The position numbers and the translations under genes were made by a program. From positions 1,302,001 to 1,366,000 of the forward strand of contig CBDCBQ010000003.1 of the NCBI GenBank assembly GCA_965214415.1: a stretch of 64,000 nucleotides of DNA, read 5' to 3'. This DNA comes from RH-AL1 sp965214415 (GTDB taxonomy: Bacteria > Pseudomonadota > Alphaproteobacteria > Rhizobiales > Beijerinckiaceae). Numbering within the stretch: position 1 is the first letter of the stretch; every line of letters begins with the position of its first letter. The notes beneath the pieces were generated by a model. That model did no database searches. It was given only the letters and a program-made list of their open reading frames with translations, and was not told the origin of the DNA. Below are positions 44,101 through 52,692 of this stretch, in pieces.

Positions 44101-44145
44101 CGCTCCGGCTGGTGGCAGCGTGCCAAGGCCACGCTCGGCGGCTAA
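41107..44145 (+). CDS. rne: Ribonuclease E/G with large acidic, His-rich insert
   Basis: The 1012-residue endoribonuclease has an N-terminal S1 domain split by an insert (about residues 80-315), the catalytic region with AIDVNSGRSTREHNIEDTAL and VVDFIDMEEGRN (active-site aspartates), the Zn-link CEHCAGSGSV, and a long disordered C-terminus with arginine-rich (RRKRRRRRGRGRDRE, TRRRSRRGGRRARES) and acidic patches for RNA and degradosome partners. The insert holds a dense His/Asp/Glu run near 41838-41998. The MANKMLIDAAHPEET start at 41107 matches the family; the frame is open a little further upstream. Confidence 0.96.
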   Translation: MANKMLIDAAHPEETRVVVLRGSRVEEFDFESANKRQLRGNIYLAKVTRVEPSLQAAFIDYGGNRHGFLAFSEIHPDYYQIPVSDRQALLDADAEEETEEEQQEERRPRRSRRRRGDRNAASARRDGDETVSEAASPDGSTEPAGHDAAPAASTHAGDPAPSDELVPIAREASQTPPYDDPTADLIAHASMVHAEETDAAAPSETGVTPDAHEQSAVVAAATETAEPASDADVDTGSSTVPDEGHAHEHVSEEHAGAAHQDDAHQDDSHEDDEDDDEHGDEHGDDEHGDEEDHVEHIGGDAMEEIPVRAYRPRRQYKIQEVIKRRQVLLVQVVKEERGNKGAALTTYLSLAGRYSVLMPNTARGGGISRKITDATDRQRLKSIAQALEVPDGMGVILRTAGAARSTPEVKRDFEYLMRMWETVRETTLGSSAPTLVYEEGSLIKRAIRDLYNKDVEEVVVAGEEGYREAKEFMRLLMPSHAKNVQPWRDAQPIFTKAGAEAQLDAMFSSQVTLKSGGYIVINQTEALVAIDVNSGRSTREHNIEDTALRTNLEAADEVARQLRLRDLAGLIVVDFIDMEEGRNNRAVERRIKDALKDDRARIQVGRISHFGLLEMSRQRIRSGVLEGSTVMCEHCAGSGSVRSTSSIALHVLRLLEDALILDASRNILVRARGIVALYVLNQKRAHLADLEARFGVAISIVVDDHQTGTTYCGLERGEPATGVPQPLARQVQINVPEPEDLVEEETTSEDEEATETTAETDSSRDSEDGRRKRRRRRGRGRDREPSGITDDAPQPADDALAFVTEMDGSRQPAPVLETADMAEGADEQASDAPKDEDGKTRRRSRRGGRRARESRERAETREQEPGQEGGFEAAGEISASHDAPSTEAATHAASDEGDAPHADSPDVMSSAQTRVEPEVSREIATEAPTPAEVPEMASAAPEVAPAPVAAEPVGVTPEPVEAGPPPMSEEPHAAEDEPVSAPRRPEPVSSEADPARPKRSGWWQRAKATLGG

Positions 44146-44149
44146 CGCC

Positions 44150-44192
44150 CCTTCCCTTCTCCCGCTATGCGTCGCTCTGCGGGAGAAGGAAG
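44150..44192. repeat. Palindromic repeat, family B, copy 2
   Basis: CCTTCCCTTCTCCCGC ... GCGGGAGAAGGAAG: core arms CTTCTCCCGC (44156-44165) and GCGGGAGAAG (44179-44188) with a 13-base loop, starting five bases after the rne stop. Besides being a repeat it could terminate or stabilise the rne message. Confidence 0.8.
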
Positions 44193-44249
44193 CCCCGGCG
44201 GCGAGCCGCGCGGGTGCGCGGGCGGGTCACGTCGCCTATATCGGGATCA

Positions 44250-46205
44250 ATGGCGCCGCTTCCCCCCTCCCCCTATGATGGCTCGATCGATGGACGCAGG
44301 CGCGAGGCGAGTCTCGGCCGCGTCATGGCCGGGCTCATGCCCTACGTCTGGCCATCGTCGCGACCGGACCTGAGGCGGCGCATCTATCTCGCCTTCGCGC
44401 TGATGGTCGCGGCGAAGCTCGTCACCGTCTGCGTGCCGTTCGCCTTCAAATGGGCGACCGACGCCGTCGCCCGCGAGGCCCGCACGCATGCACCCGCCGG
44501 CCACGAGCTGTTCGGGCTGCTGCTCGGCCCGCTGGCGCTGACCGCGTTGTACGGAGGCCTGCGCGTCATCATGGCGTTCTCGACGCAGATCCGCGACGCG
44601 CTGTTCGCGGCGGTGGCGATGAACGCCGTGCGCCGCCTCGCGCAGGAGGTGTTCGTGCACCTGCACGGGCTGTCGCTGCGCTTCCATCTCGAGCGCAAGA
44701 CCGGCGGCCTCACCCGCGTGCTCGAACGCGGCCGCAACGCGATCGAGACGATCGTGCGGACGATCATGCTGACGCTGGTGCCGACCGCGATCGAGTTCAC
44801 GCTGATCCTCGGCGTGCTGTTCGTGCAGTTCGACATCGTCTACGTCGCCGTCGTCTTCGGCATGATCGTGATCTACCTCGCGTGGACCTTCCTCGCCACG
44901 AACTGGCGCATGTCGATCCGCCGCTCGATGAACGAGAGCGACACCGACGCCAACACCAAGGCGATCGACTCGCTCTTGAATTACGAGACGGTGAAGTATT
45001 TCGGCGCGGAGCGGCGCGAGGCCGAGCGCTATGATCGCTCGATGGCGCGCTACGAGGCGTCGAGCATCAAGACCTATGTCTCGCTGACCGTGCTCAACGC
45101 CGGGCAGACGGTGATCTTCACCGCCGGCATGACGGGCGTGATGATGATGTCGATTGCCGGCATCCGCTCCGGCACGCATTCGATCGGCGATTTCGTGCTG
45201 GTCAACGCGATGATGATCCAGCTCTTCCAGCCGCTCAATTTCATGGGCATGGTCTATCGCGAGGTGAAGCAGGCGACGATCGACATCGAGATGATGTTCG
45301 ACCTGCTCTCGCAGAACGCCGAGATCGTCGATCGGCCGGGCGCCACGCCGCTCGTCGTGCCCGAGGGCCGCGTGCGCTTCGAGGATGTCTCGTTCTCCTA
45401 CGATCCCGCGCGCAAGATCCTGCGCGGGGTGTCGTTCGAGGTGCCGCCGGGCAAGACGGTGGCGATCGTCGGCCCGTCGGGTGCCGGCAAGTCGACGCTG
45501 TCGCGGCTGATGTTTCGCTTCTACGAGCCGTCGTCCGGCCGCATCACGATCGACGGGCAGGATATCGCCGAGGTCACGCAGGTGTCGCTGCGCGAGAAGA
45601 TCGGCATGGTGCCGCAGGACACCGTGCTGTTCAACGACACGATCGCCTACAACATCCGCTACGGCCGCTGGGACGCCTCGGACGAGGCGGTGCGCGACGC
45701 GGCACGGCTCGCGCAGATCGATCAGTTCATTGAGCTGGCGCCAGGCGGGTTTTCCGCGCAGGTCGGCGAGCGCGGCCTGAAACTGTCGGGCGGCGAGAAG
45801 CAGCGCGTTGCGATCGCAAGGACGATCCTGAAGGCGCCGCCGATCCTCATCCTCGACGAGGCCACGTCGGCGCTGGATTCGCTCACCGAGCGCGAGATCC
45901 AGGCCTCGCTGGAGCAGGTGTCGCGCGGGCGCACCACCCTGGTGATCGCCCACCGCCTGTCGACGATCGTCGGCGCCGACGAGATCCTGGTGCTGGACCA
46001 CGGCCGGATCGTCGAGCGCGGCACGCACGAACACTTGCTCGACACGCGCGGCGTCTACGCCGCCATGTGGGACCGCCAGCACCAGGTCGACGAGGCCGAG
46101 GCGACGCTCAGGCGCGCGCTCGCCGACGACGAGGTTGTGCCCCGGCTCGATGACCGCGAGCGCGTGGCGCTGGTCGAAAGCTGGGACCGCGTCGCGGGCG
46201 AGTAG
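44250..46205 (+). CDS. Atm1-type ABC exporter (half transporter, fused membrane and ATPase domains)
   Basis: The 651-residue protein has about six transmembrane helices in residues 30-330, then an ATPase: Walker A VGPSGAGKSTLSRL, signature LSGGEKQRVAIART, Walker B ILILDEATSALD, H-loop VIAHRLSTI. DSLLNYETVKYFGAERREAERYD is the signature stretch of Atm1/HMT1 exporters, which move glutathione-metal or sulfur compounds. It acts as a homodimer in the inner membrane. The start at 44250 follows the family. A role in iron-sulfur or heavy-metal homeostasis is inferred from relatives only. Confidence 0.92.
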   Translation: MAPLPPSPYDGSIDGRRREASLGRVMAGLMPYVWPSSRPDLRRRIYLAFALMVAAKLVTVCVPFAFKWATDAVAREARTHAPAGHELFGLLLGPLALTALYGGLRVIMAFSTQIRDALFAAVAMNAVRRLAQEVFVHLHGLSLRFHLERKTGGLTRVLERGRNAIETIVRTIMLTLVPTAIEFTLILGVLFVQFDIVYVAVVFGMIVIYLAWTFLATNWRMSIRRSMNESDTDANTKAIDSLLNYETVKYFGAERREAERYDRSMARYEASSIKTYVSLTVLNAGQTVIFTAGMTGVMMMSIAGIRSGTHSIGDFVLVNAMMIQLFQPLNFMGMVYREVKQATIDIEMMFDLLSQNAEIVDRPGATPLVVPEGRVRFEDVSFSYDPARKILRGVSFEVPPGKTVAIVGPSGAGKSTLSRLMFRFYEPSSGRITIDGQDIAEVTQVSLREKIGMVPQDTVLFNDTIAYNIRYGRWDASDEAVRDAARLAQIDQFIELAPGGFSAQVGERGLKLSGGEKQRVAIARTILKAPPILILDEATSALDSLTEREIQASLEQVSRGRTTLVIAHRLSTIVGADEILVLDHGRIVERGTHEHLLDTRGVYAAMWDRQHQVDEAEATLRRALADDEVVPRLDDRERVALVESWDRVAGE

Positions 46206-46211
46206 GCATGC

Positions 46212-46460
46212 TCAGTAGAAGCGGTGATGCCGGTGGAAGGCGTGGCGGGCACGGATGCGGCCGCGGTAGCCGAAGTTGAGGTGGCAGGTGCCGTGGTAGG
46301 TGAGGTGGGCGCCGAAGCCGCAGCCGCCGCGTACCAGCTCGACCTGCGGGGCCGGTCCGACATCGACGGCCGATCGCAGCACCGCCGGGGCGGCCCGCGC
46401 GGCGCCCGCGCCCAGCATGGTGGCCAGGCTCGCGGCCGCGATCATTGGTCCGAAACGCAT
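46212..46460 (-). CDS. Small secreted Cys/His/Arg protein, function unknown
   Basis: The 82-residue protein has a signal peptide (MRFGPMIAAASLATMLGAGA, cut near ARA) and a short mature part with VELVRGGCGFGAHLTYHGTC and an end rich in Arg and His (RARHAFHRHHRFY). Small proteins of the type G-C-G-x-G-x-H-...-G-x-C are abundant in Hyphomicrobiales and have no known function. The two cysteines may form a disulfide. The longer upstream frame is ignored because the signal peptide sits here. It converges with the Atm1-type exporter. Confidence 0.65.
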   Translation of the reverse strand: MRFGPMIAAASLATMLGAGAARAAPAVLRSAVDVGPAPQVELVRGGCGFGAHLTYHGTCHLNFGYRGRIRARHAFHRHHRFY

Positions 46461-46577
46461 TGAGACGTCTCCGTTGCTCTCGAAGCCATGAGATAGTGTC
46501 GGAACAAACGAAGTCGACAAATCTTGCCTAGATTGAATGCGCCGACGAAAGAGCCGCCGACGCGCGGGCGGACCGCG

Positions 46578-46940
46578 CTACGCGCTCAGCTCCGGGTCCA
46601 TCTTGCCGGGCTTCGGCGGCGTGCCGATGAAGTCGGCCAGCGTCTCGCCGTGCGCCTTCAAGTGCGCATCGAGGCGCTTCATCATGTGGAACAGCACCTG
46701 CTGCGAGGGCGGCAAGGCCTTGTCGAGATGTTCGGCGGCCCAGGCCCAGCCCGGCTCCTCGAGGCGCAGCCACAGCTCGTTCTGTTCGCGCTTGAGCTGA
46801 CTGACCAGGCCCTGATCCTCGAGCTGGTCGCGCTCGCTCGCGTCGACCGTGATGCCGAGATCGTTCTGGGGGGCGAACCCCTGCCGGGCGAGCAGCGCCC
46901 AGATCATCAAGGTCTGCGACGGCGTCAGGATATCGTCCAC
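46578..46940 (-). CDS. Hypothetical protein downstream of rnj
   Basis: The protein of about 120 residues is charged and helical, with no transmembrane segment: DDILTPSQTLMIWALLARQG, then RDQLEDQGLVSQLKREQNEL and a tail GTPPKPGKMDPELSA. No domain is recognised. I choose a GTG start at 46940 because GGAGG lies five bases upstream; a TTG four codons earlier is also in frame. It follows rnj after an 87-base gap with a B-family palindrome, so it may be the last gene of the nuo-birA-rnj transcript. Confidence 0.65.
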   Translation of the reverse strand: MDDILTPSQTLMIWALLARQGFAPQNDLGITVDASERDQLEDQGLVSQLKREQNELWLRLEEPGWAWAAEHLDKALPPSQQVLFHMMKRLDAHLKAHGETLADFIGTPPKPGKMDPELSA

Positions 46941-47005
46941 GGGTGCCTCCAAAGGTTGAGCCGCATATGCGCCGCGCGTGGCTGAAGGGGCAAGCCACGC
47001 GCGCC

Positions 47006-47027
47006 CTTCTCCCGCTCGCGGGAGAAG
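47006..47027. repeat. Palindromic repeat, family B, copy 3
   Basis: CTTCTCCCGC (47006-47015), TC, GCGGGAGAAG (47018-47027): a perfect 10-bp stem with a two-base loop, 13 bases after the rnj stop. Confidence 0.8.
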
Positions 47028-47039
47028 GAGAAACGGGCG

Positions 47040-48710
47040 CTACACCTCGACGACGAGCACGTGGACGGCGGGGCGCTTGCCCCAGGCCTGGTTGACGGCG
47101 CCGCGCACGGCGCGCTCGATCGCGGTCGAGACCATGTCGGCATCGCGGCGGCGCTGGCGGGGCAGTCCGTCGAAGGTCTGGAACAGCACCGCATCGACGA
47201 GCGCGTCCATCGCGCCACGATCCTTGGTCATCGCCGGCAGGCCGCTCGTCAGCACGTCGGGCGTGCCGACCATGTCGCCCTTGGCGCTGACCGCCAGCGC
47301 GATGGTGACGACGCCGGCGAAGGCGAGCGACTGGCGCTCGCGCAGGGCCTCGTCGTCCATCCGCACCAGCAGGTTGCCGTCCTTGGCGATGCGGCCGTGC
47401 GGCGCCTGCCCGACGATGCCGGGATCGCCCGGCGCGAGCAGCACGACGTCGCCGTTGCGCGCCTGGACGACATGCGGCACCTGACGCTCGCGCGCGAAGG
47501 CGGCGTGGGCGGCGAGATGCACCTCCTCGCCATGCGCGGGGATCGCGATCGTCGGGCGCACCCAGTCGTAGAACTGGCCGACCTCGCCGCGGCGTGGGTG
47601 TCCGGAGGCGTGGATCAGCCCGACCGAATCCGTCATCACCTCGACGCCCTGCTTGACCAGGTTGTTGATGATGCGGCCGACCTCGCGCTCGTTGCCGGGA
47701 ATGGTGCGCGAGGAGAAGATCACGAGATCGCCCGGCGCCAGGCTGACGGCGGGATGCTCGTCCTCGGAGATGCGGGCGATCGCCGCGCGCGGCTCGCCCT
47801 GGCTGCCGGTGGCGAGCACGACGACCTTGTCGCGCGGCACATGCGAGAACGCCTCCGCCGAGAGGAACGGCGGGATGCCGTCGAGGTAGCCGCATTCGCG
47901 CGCCACCGAGGCGACGCGATCCATCGCGCGGCCGACGAGCACGACCTGCCGGCCGCAGGCCATGGCGGCCTCGGCCACGGCACGCATGCGGGTCGCGTTG
48001 GAGGCGAAGGTCGTCACCAGCACGCGGCCCTTGGCCTGCCGGATGATCTCGTTGAGATTGACCGCGACCTGCGCCTCGGACGGGCTGAAGCCCTCGCGCA
48101 GGATGTTGGTCGAATCGCAGACCAGCGCGAGCACGCCCTCCTCGCCGAGCGCCGCGAGGCGCGCCTTGTCGGTCGGTGGCCCGATGCCCGGCGCCTCGTC
48201 GATCTTCCAATCGCCGCTGTGCACGACCATGCCGAGGGGCGTACGGATCGCCAGCGCGCAGCTCTCGGGGATCGAGTGCGCGACGGGGATGAACTCGACC
48301 GTGAACGGCGACAGCACGACCTGCGCGCCCTGGGCGACAGTGTGGATCTCGATGCGCGGCGCGCCGGGCTCGTTGAGCTTCTTGGTTTCGAGCAGGCCGA
48401 CGGCGAAGCGCGTCGCGTAGACGGGCGCGCCGAGCCGGGTCCACAGGTCGGCGACGGCGCCGATGTGGTCCTCGTGCGCGTGCGTGATGATGATTCCGAG
48501 CAGATCGCCGCGCATCTTCTCGATGAAGGTCGTGTCGGGCACGATCACGTCGATGCCCGCCTGCTCGGGTCCGGCGAAGGCGATGCCGCAATCGACCATG
48601 ATCCATTTTTTCTTGCGGCGGGGCCCGAAGCCGTAAAGGCCCATGTTCATCCCGATCTCGCCGAGCCCGCCTAGGGGCACGAAGACGAGCTCGTCGCCAG
48701 CTTCATTCAT
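47040..48710 (-). CDS. rnj: Ribonuclease J
   Basis: The 556-residue metallo-beta-lactamase RNase has the zinc motif THAHEDHIGAV (HxHxDH), further His ligands around IPVAHSIPES and HSGDWKIDEAPG, and the beta-CASP region with TTFASNATRMRAV and ATGSQGEPRAAI, closed by HASGHPRRGE. It degrades RNA from the 5' end and cuts internally, and in alphaproteobacteria helps mature rRNA. It follows birA in the conserved nuo-birA-rnj order. Having both RNase E and RNase J is usual in alphaproteobacteria. Confidence 0.95.
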   Translation of the reverse strand: MNEAGDELVFVPLGGLGEIGMNMGLYGFGPRRKKKWIMVDCGIAFAGPEQAGIDVIVPDTTFIEKMRGDLLGIIITHAHEDHIGAVADLWTRLGAPVYATRFAVGLLETKKLNEPGAPRIEIHTVAQGAQVVLSPFTVEFIPVAHSIPESCALAIRTPLGMVVHSGDWKIDEAPGIGPPTDKARLAALGEEGVLALVCDSTNILREGFSPSEAQVAVNLNEIIRQAKGRVLVTTFASNATRMRAVAEAAMACGRQVVLVGRAMDRVASVARECGYLDGIPPFLSAEAFSHVPRDKVVVLATGSQGEPRAAIARISEDEHPAVSLAPGDLVIFSSRTIPGNEREVGRIINNLVKQGVEVMTDSVGLIHASGHPRRGEVGQFYDWVRPTIAIPAHGEEVHLAAHAAFARERQVPHVVQARNGDVVLLAPGDPGIVGQAPHGRIAKDGNLLVRMDDEALRERQSLAFAGVVTIALAVSAKGDMVGTPDVLTSGLPAMTKDRGAMDALVDAVLFQTFDGLPRQRRRDADMVSTAIERAVRGAVNQAWGKRPAVHVLVVEV

Positions 48711-48762
48711 TCGTCATGTCGCTTTCCATAACTCCGGAGCCATCGTGCGCCGCTGTCTTCTG

Positions 48763-49524
48763 CTAAGCTTCCTTAGCACCGGCGGCGAGGCCGGGTAAAA
48801 AAACATCGCCCGCGTCCACGCTCACGCGTGCGTGGTCCGTGTCGAGCAGCAGTCGGCCTGCGTCATCTAGTCCGCGGAAGATGCCGGCTTGCGTCGCGCC
48901 ACGCGGCAACGCGACGCTGATCCGCGCGCCGAGCCCGGCCGCGCGCTCGAGCCAGGCGGCGCGGATCGCGGCGAAACCGGCGCCGCCGTTCCAGATCGCG
49001 AGCTGGCGCGTGATCTCCGGCAGGAGGTCCGCGAGCACGGCATCCGGATCGGCGGCCGTGTCGCCGGCGGCGCGCAAGTCCGTGGCGGGATAGGGCAGCC
49101 CGTCGGGATGGGAGCGGCAGTTGACGCCGAAGCCGATGACGCAGGCGAGGTGCCCGCCGGGCATCTGCGCGCTCTCGAGCAGGATGCCGGCGAGCTTGGC
49201 GCCTTCGAACACCATGTCGTTCGGCCACTTGATCTGGAGCCGCGCATCGCCGCCGAGGCGGGCGCGAAGGGCCGTGGCGAGCGCGACGCCGGCGACGAAG
49301 CCGAGCTGCGGCGCCGCTGCCATGGGGGCCGGATCGCGCAGCGCGAGGCTCGCGTAGAGATTGCCGGGCGGCGAGGTCCACACCCTGCCCTGCCGGCCGC
49401 GACCGCCTGTCTGGCTCCTGGCGGTGACGACGAGCCCGCCCGGATCGCCGGCGCGCAGCCGCGCCATCGCCTCGTCGTTGGTCGAGCCGAGCGTGTCGAT
49501 GGCGAGGTGGCGGAAGGACGTCAA
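48763..49524 (-). CDS. birA: Biotin-[acetyl-CoA carboxylase] ligase
   Basis: The 253-residue enzyme attaches biotin to the carboxylase carrier protein. Motifs are DTLGSTNDEAM, QTGGRGRQGRVWTSPPGNLY (biotinyl-AMP loop) and LQIKWPNDMVFEGAKLAGIL. It lacks the N-terminal DNA-binding domain of E. coli BirA, so it cannot be a repressor. The start seems to be TTG at 49524, with AGG seven bases upstream; no in-frame ATG fits. It follows nuoN across a 175-base repeat-filled gap and precedes rnj. Confidence 0.93.
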   Translation of the reverse strand: MTSFRHLAIDTLGSTNDEAMARLRAGDPGGLVVTARSQTGGRGRQGRVWTSPPGNLYASLALRDPAPMAAAPQLGFVAGVALATALRARLGGDARLQIKWPNDMVFEGAKLAGILLESAQMPGGHLACVIGFGVNCRSHPDGLPYPATDLRAAGDTAADPDAVLADLLPEITRQLAIWNGGAGFAAIRAAWLERAAGLGARISVALPRGATQAGIFRGLDDAGRLLLDTDHARVSVDAGDVFLPGLAAGAKEA

Positions 49525-49537
49525 GCGAGACCTTTTC

Positions 49538-49688
49538 CTTCTCCCGCTTGCGGGAAACGGTGGGCCGACGACGTCGGGTCGGATGAGGGATGTCGACGTC
49601 TCCGGCAGCGTGGCCGGTATCGGAGAGTCCCCTCATCCGACCCCGCTTCGCGGCCTCTCCTTCTCCCGCGCGCGGGAGAAGGAGAGGC
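49538..49688. repeat. Composite mosaic repeat between nuoN and birA (family B, two hairpins)
   Basis: It consists of an imperfect hairpin CTTCTCCCGC-TT-GCGGGAAACG (49538-49559), then GTCGGATGAGGG facing CCCCTCATCCGACC, then a 36-base perfect palindrome (49653-49688) centred on CGCG with core CCTTCTCCCGCG. The nested palindromes resemble rhizobial intergenic mosaic elements (RIME type). It also separates nuo from birA-rnj transcription. Confidence 0.82.
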
Positions 49689-49699
49689 TGCGGCTTGGC

Positions 49700-51169
49700 T
49701 CAGAACAGGCTCTTCGCTGCGGCGGACGCGGCGCCGATGAAGGCGGGCGGGTAGAGGAACAGGCCCAGCACCAGGATGCCGGTGATCGCGAGTACGCCTT
49801 GCAGCAGCCGGCTCTGCGGGTCGAACGGCACGCCGGCCTCGTCGAAGTACATGAACTTCACGATGCGCAGATAGTAGAACGCGGCGACGACGCTGAGCAG
49901 CACGCCGACCACGGCGAGCCCGTAGAGGTGGGCGTGGATCGCCGCGTTGAAGACGTAGAACTTGGCGAAGAAGCCGGCGAGCGGCGGGATGCCGGCCATC
50001 GAGAACATCATCATGGCGAGGAAGAACGCCATGCCGGGATGCGTCTTGGCGAGGCCCATCAGGTCTGCGACGTTCTCGAGATTGCGGCCGGCCACCTTCA
50101 TCGAGAGGATCGCGGCGAACGTGCCGAGCGTCATGGTGAGGTAGATCGCCATATAGATGGCGACGCCCTGGACGCCCTCCTGCGTGCCGGCGGCGAGGCC
50201 GACCAGCGCGAAGCCCATGTGGCCGATCGCCGAATAGGCCATCAGCCGCTTGATGTTGGTTTGGCCGATCGCGGCGAAGGAGCCGAGCGCCATCGACAGG
50301 ATGGAGATGAAGATCACGAGCTGCTGCCATTGCAGCGTGATGCCGGGAAACGCCGTGATGATGACGCGCGTGGTGATCGCCACCGCGGCCATCTTCGGCG
50401 CGGTCGCGAAGAACGCCGTGACCGGCGTCGGCGCCCCCTGGTAGACGTCGGGCGTCCACATGTGGAACGGCGCGACCGACATCTTGAAGGCGAGGCCCGC
50501 CATCAGGAAGACGAGGCCGAAGATCAGCCCGAAGTCATGCGTGCCCGCGCCGATCGCGTTGGCGATGCCGGTGAACTCGACGGTGCCAGCGAAACCGTAG
50601 AGGAACGAGGCGCCGTAGAGCAGCATGCCGGACGACAGCGCGCCGAGCACGAAATACTTCAGCCCGGCCTCGGACGCACGCAGGTTGTCGCGGTGGAAGG
50701 CGGCGATGACGTAGAGCGCGAGACTCATCAGCTCGAGGCCGAGGTAGAGCGTGATCAGGCCGTTGGCCGAGATCAGGATCAGCGCGCCGAGCGTCGAGAG
50801 GATGATGAGGATCGGGTACTCGAACTTGTCGATCCGCTCGCGGGCGAGAAAGTTCTGGCCCATCAGCAGCGTGACGATCGAGCCGAGCAGCGTCAGGATC
50901 TTCATGAAGCGGGCGAACGTGTCGTCGACGAAGGCGTGGTCGAAGACGATCGCCTTGCCGTCGTGCCAGTCGAGCGCGAGCACGACGATCGCCAGGCCGA
51001 GCACGCCGACGGCGATTTCGGTGACGGGGCCGTCGTTCTCCTTGCCGCGGATCGCGCCGAACAGCAGCAGGAACAGCGCGCCGAGCGCGAGGATCAGCTC
51101 GGGCAAAGTATGCGCGAGGTTGAAGGCCATCGTGTTGGCGAGCAGGTTCGGGCCGAGCATCGCGTTCAT
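49700..51169 (-). CDS. nuoN: NADH-quinone oxidoreductase subunit N
   Basis: The 489-residue inner membrane subunit is one of three antiporter-like proton-pumping subunits of complex I, with about 14 helices. The conserved parts are LYLGLELMSLALYVIAAF (the glutamate of helix 5), SGMLLYGASFLYG, AFKMSVAPFHMWTPDVYQGAPTPV (conserved Lys and His) and KRLMAYSAIGHMGF. Its ATG overlaps the nuoM stop by four bases. It is the last gene of the nuo run. Confidence 0.96.
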   Translation of the reverse strand: MNAMLGPNLLANTMAFNLAHTLPELILALGALFLLLFGAIRGKENDGPVTEIAVGVLGLAIVVLALDWHDGKAIVFDHAFVDDTFARFMKILTLLGSIVTLLMGQNFLARERIDKFEYPILIILSTLGALILISANGLITLYLGLELMSLALYVIAAFHRDNLRASEAGLKYFVLGALSSGMLLYGASFLYGFAGTVEFTGIANAIGAGTHDFGLIFGLVFLMAGLAFKMSVAPFHMWTPDVYQGAPTPVTAFFATAPKMAAVAITTRVIITAFPGITLQWQQLVIFISILSMALGSFAAIGQTNIKRLMAYSAIGHMGFALVGLAAGTQEGVQGVAIYMAIYLTMTLGTFAAILSMKVAGRNLENVADLMGLAKTHPGMAFFLAMMMFSMAGIPPLAGFFAKFYVFNAAIHAHLYGLAVVGVLLSVVAAFYYLRIVKFMYFDEAGVPFDPQSRLLQGVLAITGILVLGLFLYPPAFIGAASAAAKSLF

Positions 51170-52692
51170 CGGGCGGCCTCCGCCAGCGGGCGAAGGGATG
51201 CGGCGCGGGTTCGCGCCAGATCGGCTTCCTGCGTCTTCACCAGTTGCGCGACGCTCGGGCCGGAGGCATCGAGGATCGGCGAGGGGTGGAAACCGTAGAA
51301 GATCGTCAGCACGACGAGCGTCGCGAGCATGCCGGCCTCACGCGGGTTGAGGTCGAGGATCGACTTCAGATTGTCCTTCGTCATGACCCCGAAGATCACG
51401 CGGCGGTAGAGGTAGAGCGCGTAGGCCGCCGAGAGGATCACGCCGGTGGCCGCGAACATCGCGACCCAGGTGTTGGCCTGGTAGGTGCCGAGCATGGTCA
51501 GGAACTCGCCGACGAAGCCGGAAGTGCCCGGCAGGCCGACGTTGGCCATCGTGAAGATCAGGAACGCGGTGGCGTAGCGCGGCATCCGATGGACGAGCCC
51601 ACCGTAGGCGGCGATCTCGCGGGTGTGCATGCGGTCATAGACGACGCCGACGCAGAGGAAGAGCGCGCCCGAGACGAGGCCGTGCGAGACCATCTGGAAG
51701 ATCGCGCCCTGGATGCCCTGCTCGGTGAACGAGAACAGGCCCATGGTCACGAAGCCCATGTGGGCGACGGACGAATAGGCGATCAGCTTCTTCATGTCCT
51801 CCTGCACCAGCGCGACGAGCGAGGTGTAGATGATCGCGATGACCGACAGCGTGAACACGAGCGGCGCGAACGTGTGCGACGCATCGGGGAACATCGGCAG
51901 CGAGAAGCGTATGAATCCATAGCCGCCCATCTTGAGCAGCACGCCGGCCAGGATCACCGAGCCAGCGGTCGGCGCCTCGACATGCGCGTCGGGCAGCCAG
52001 GTGTGGACTGGCCACATCGGCATCTTCACCGCGAAGGACGCGAAGAAGGCGAGGAACAGCCAGAATTGCATCGAGGCGGGGAAGTGCGTCTTCAGCAGGA
52101 CCGTGATGTCGGTCGTGCCCGCGTAGCCATACATCGCCATGATGCCGAGCAGCATGAGCAGCGAGCCGGTCAGCGTGTAGAGGAAGAACTTGAAGGCCGC
52201 GTAGACCTTCCTGCCATGGCCCCAGATGCCGATGATCAGGAACATCGGGATCAGGCCGCCCTCGAAGAACAGGTAGAAGAGCACGAGGTCGAGCGAGGAG
52301 AAGACGCCGAGCATCAAGGTCTCGAGGACCAGGAAGGCGATCATGAAATCCTTCACCCGGACGTCGATCGAGCGCCAAGAGGTGAGGATGCAGAACGGCA
52401 TCAGGAAGGTCGTCAGCACGACGAAGGGAAAGCTCATGCCGTCGACGCCGAGCTTGTAGGTGAGGCCGGAGCCGAACCAGGCGCGCTGCTCGACGAACTG
52501 GAACGCCGCCGACGACGTGTCGAAATTGGCCCAGGCCCAGCACGACAGCAGGAACGTGACGATCGTGGTGATGAGAGCCGCCCAGCGGGCGTTCTCGAGC
52601 GTCGCCGCGTCCTCGCCGCGCAGCATCAGGATGAACGCGACGCCGACCATCGGCAGGAAGATCAGGCCGGAGAGGATACCGATGCCGAACAT
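51166..52692 (-). CDS. nuoM: NADH-quinone oxidoreductase subunit M
   Basis: The 508-residue antiporter-like subunit starts MFGIGILSGLIFLP at 52692; the frame is open further upstream inside nuoL. It has YLFFEGGLIPMFLIIGIWG (conserved Glu), FASFAVKMPMWPVHTWLPDAHVEAP (conserved Lys) and KKLIAYSSVAHMGFVTMGL. It forms part of the membrane arm between NuoN and NuoL. The start shares one base with the nuoL stop (TGATG), so translation is coupled. Confidence 0.96.
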   Translation of the reverse strand: MFGIGILSGLIFLPMVGVAFILMLRGEDAATLENARWAALITTIVTFLLSCWAWANFDTSSAAFQFVEQRAWFGSGLTYKLGVDGMSFPFVVLTTFLMPFCILTSWRSIDVRVKDFMIAFLVLETLMLGVFSSLDLVLFYLFFEGGLIPMFLIIGIWGHGRKVYAAFKFFLYTLTGSLLMLLGIMAMYGYAGTTDITVLLKTHFPASMQFWLFLAFFASFAVKMPMWPVHTWLPDAHVEAPTAGSVILAGVLLKMGGYGFIRFSLPMFPDASHTFAPLVFTLSVIAIIYTSLVALVQEDMKKLIAYSSVAHMGFVTMGLFSFTEQGIQGAIFQMVSHGLVSGALFLCVGVVYDRMHTREIAAYGGLVHRMPRYATAFLIFTMANVGLPGTSGFVGEFLTMLGTYQANTWVAMFAATGVILSAAYALYLYRRVIFGVMTKDNLKSILDLNPREAGMLATLVVLTIFYGFHPSPILDASGPSVAQLVKTQEADLARTRAASLRPLAEAAR

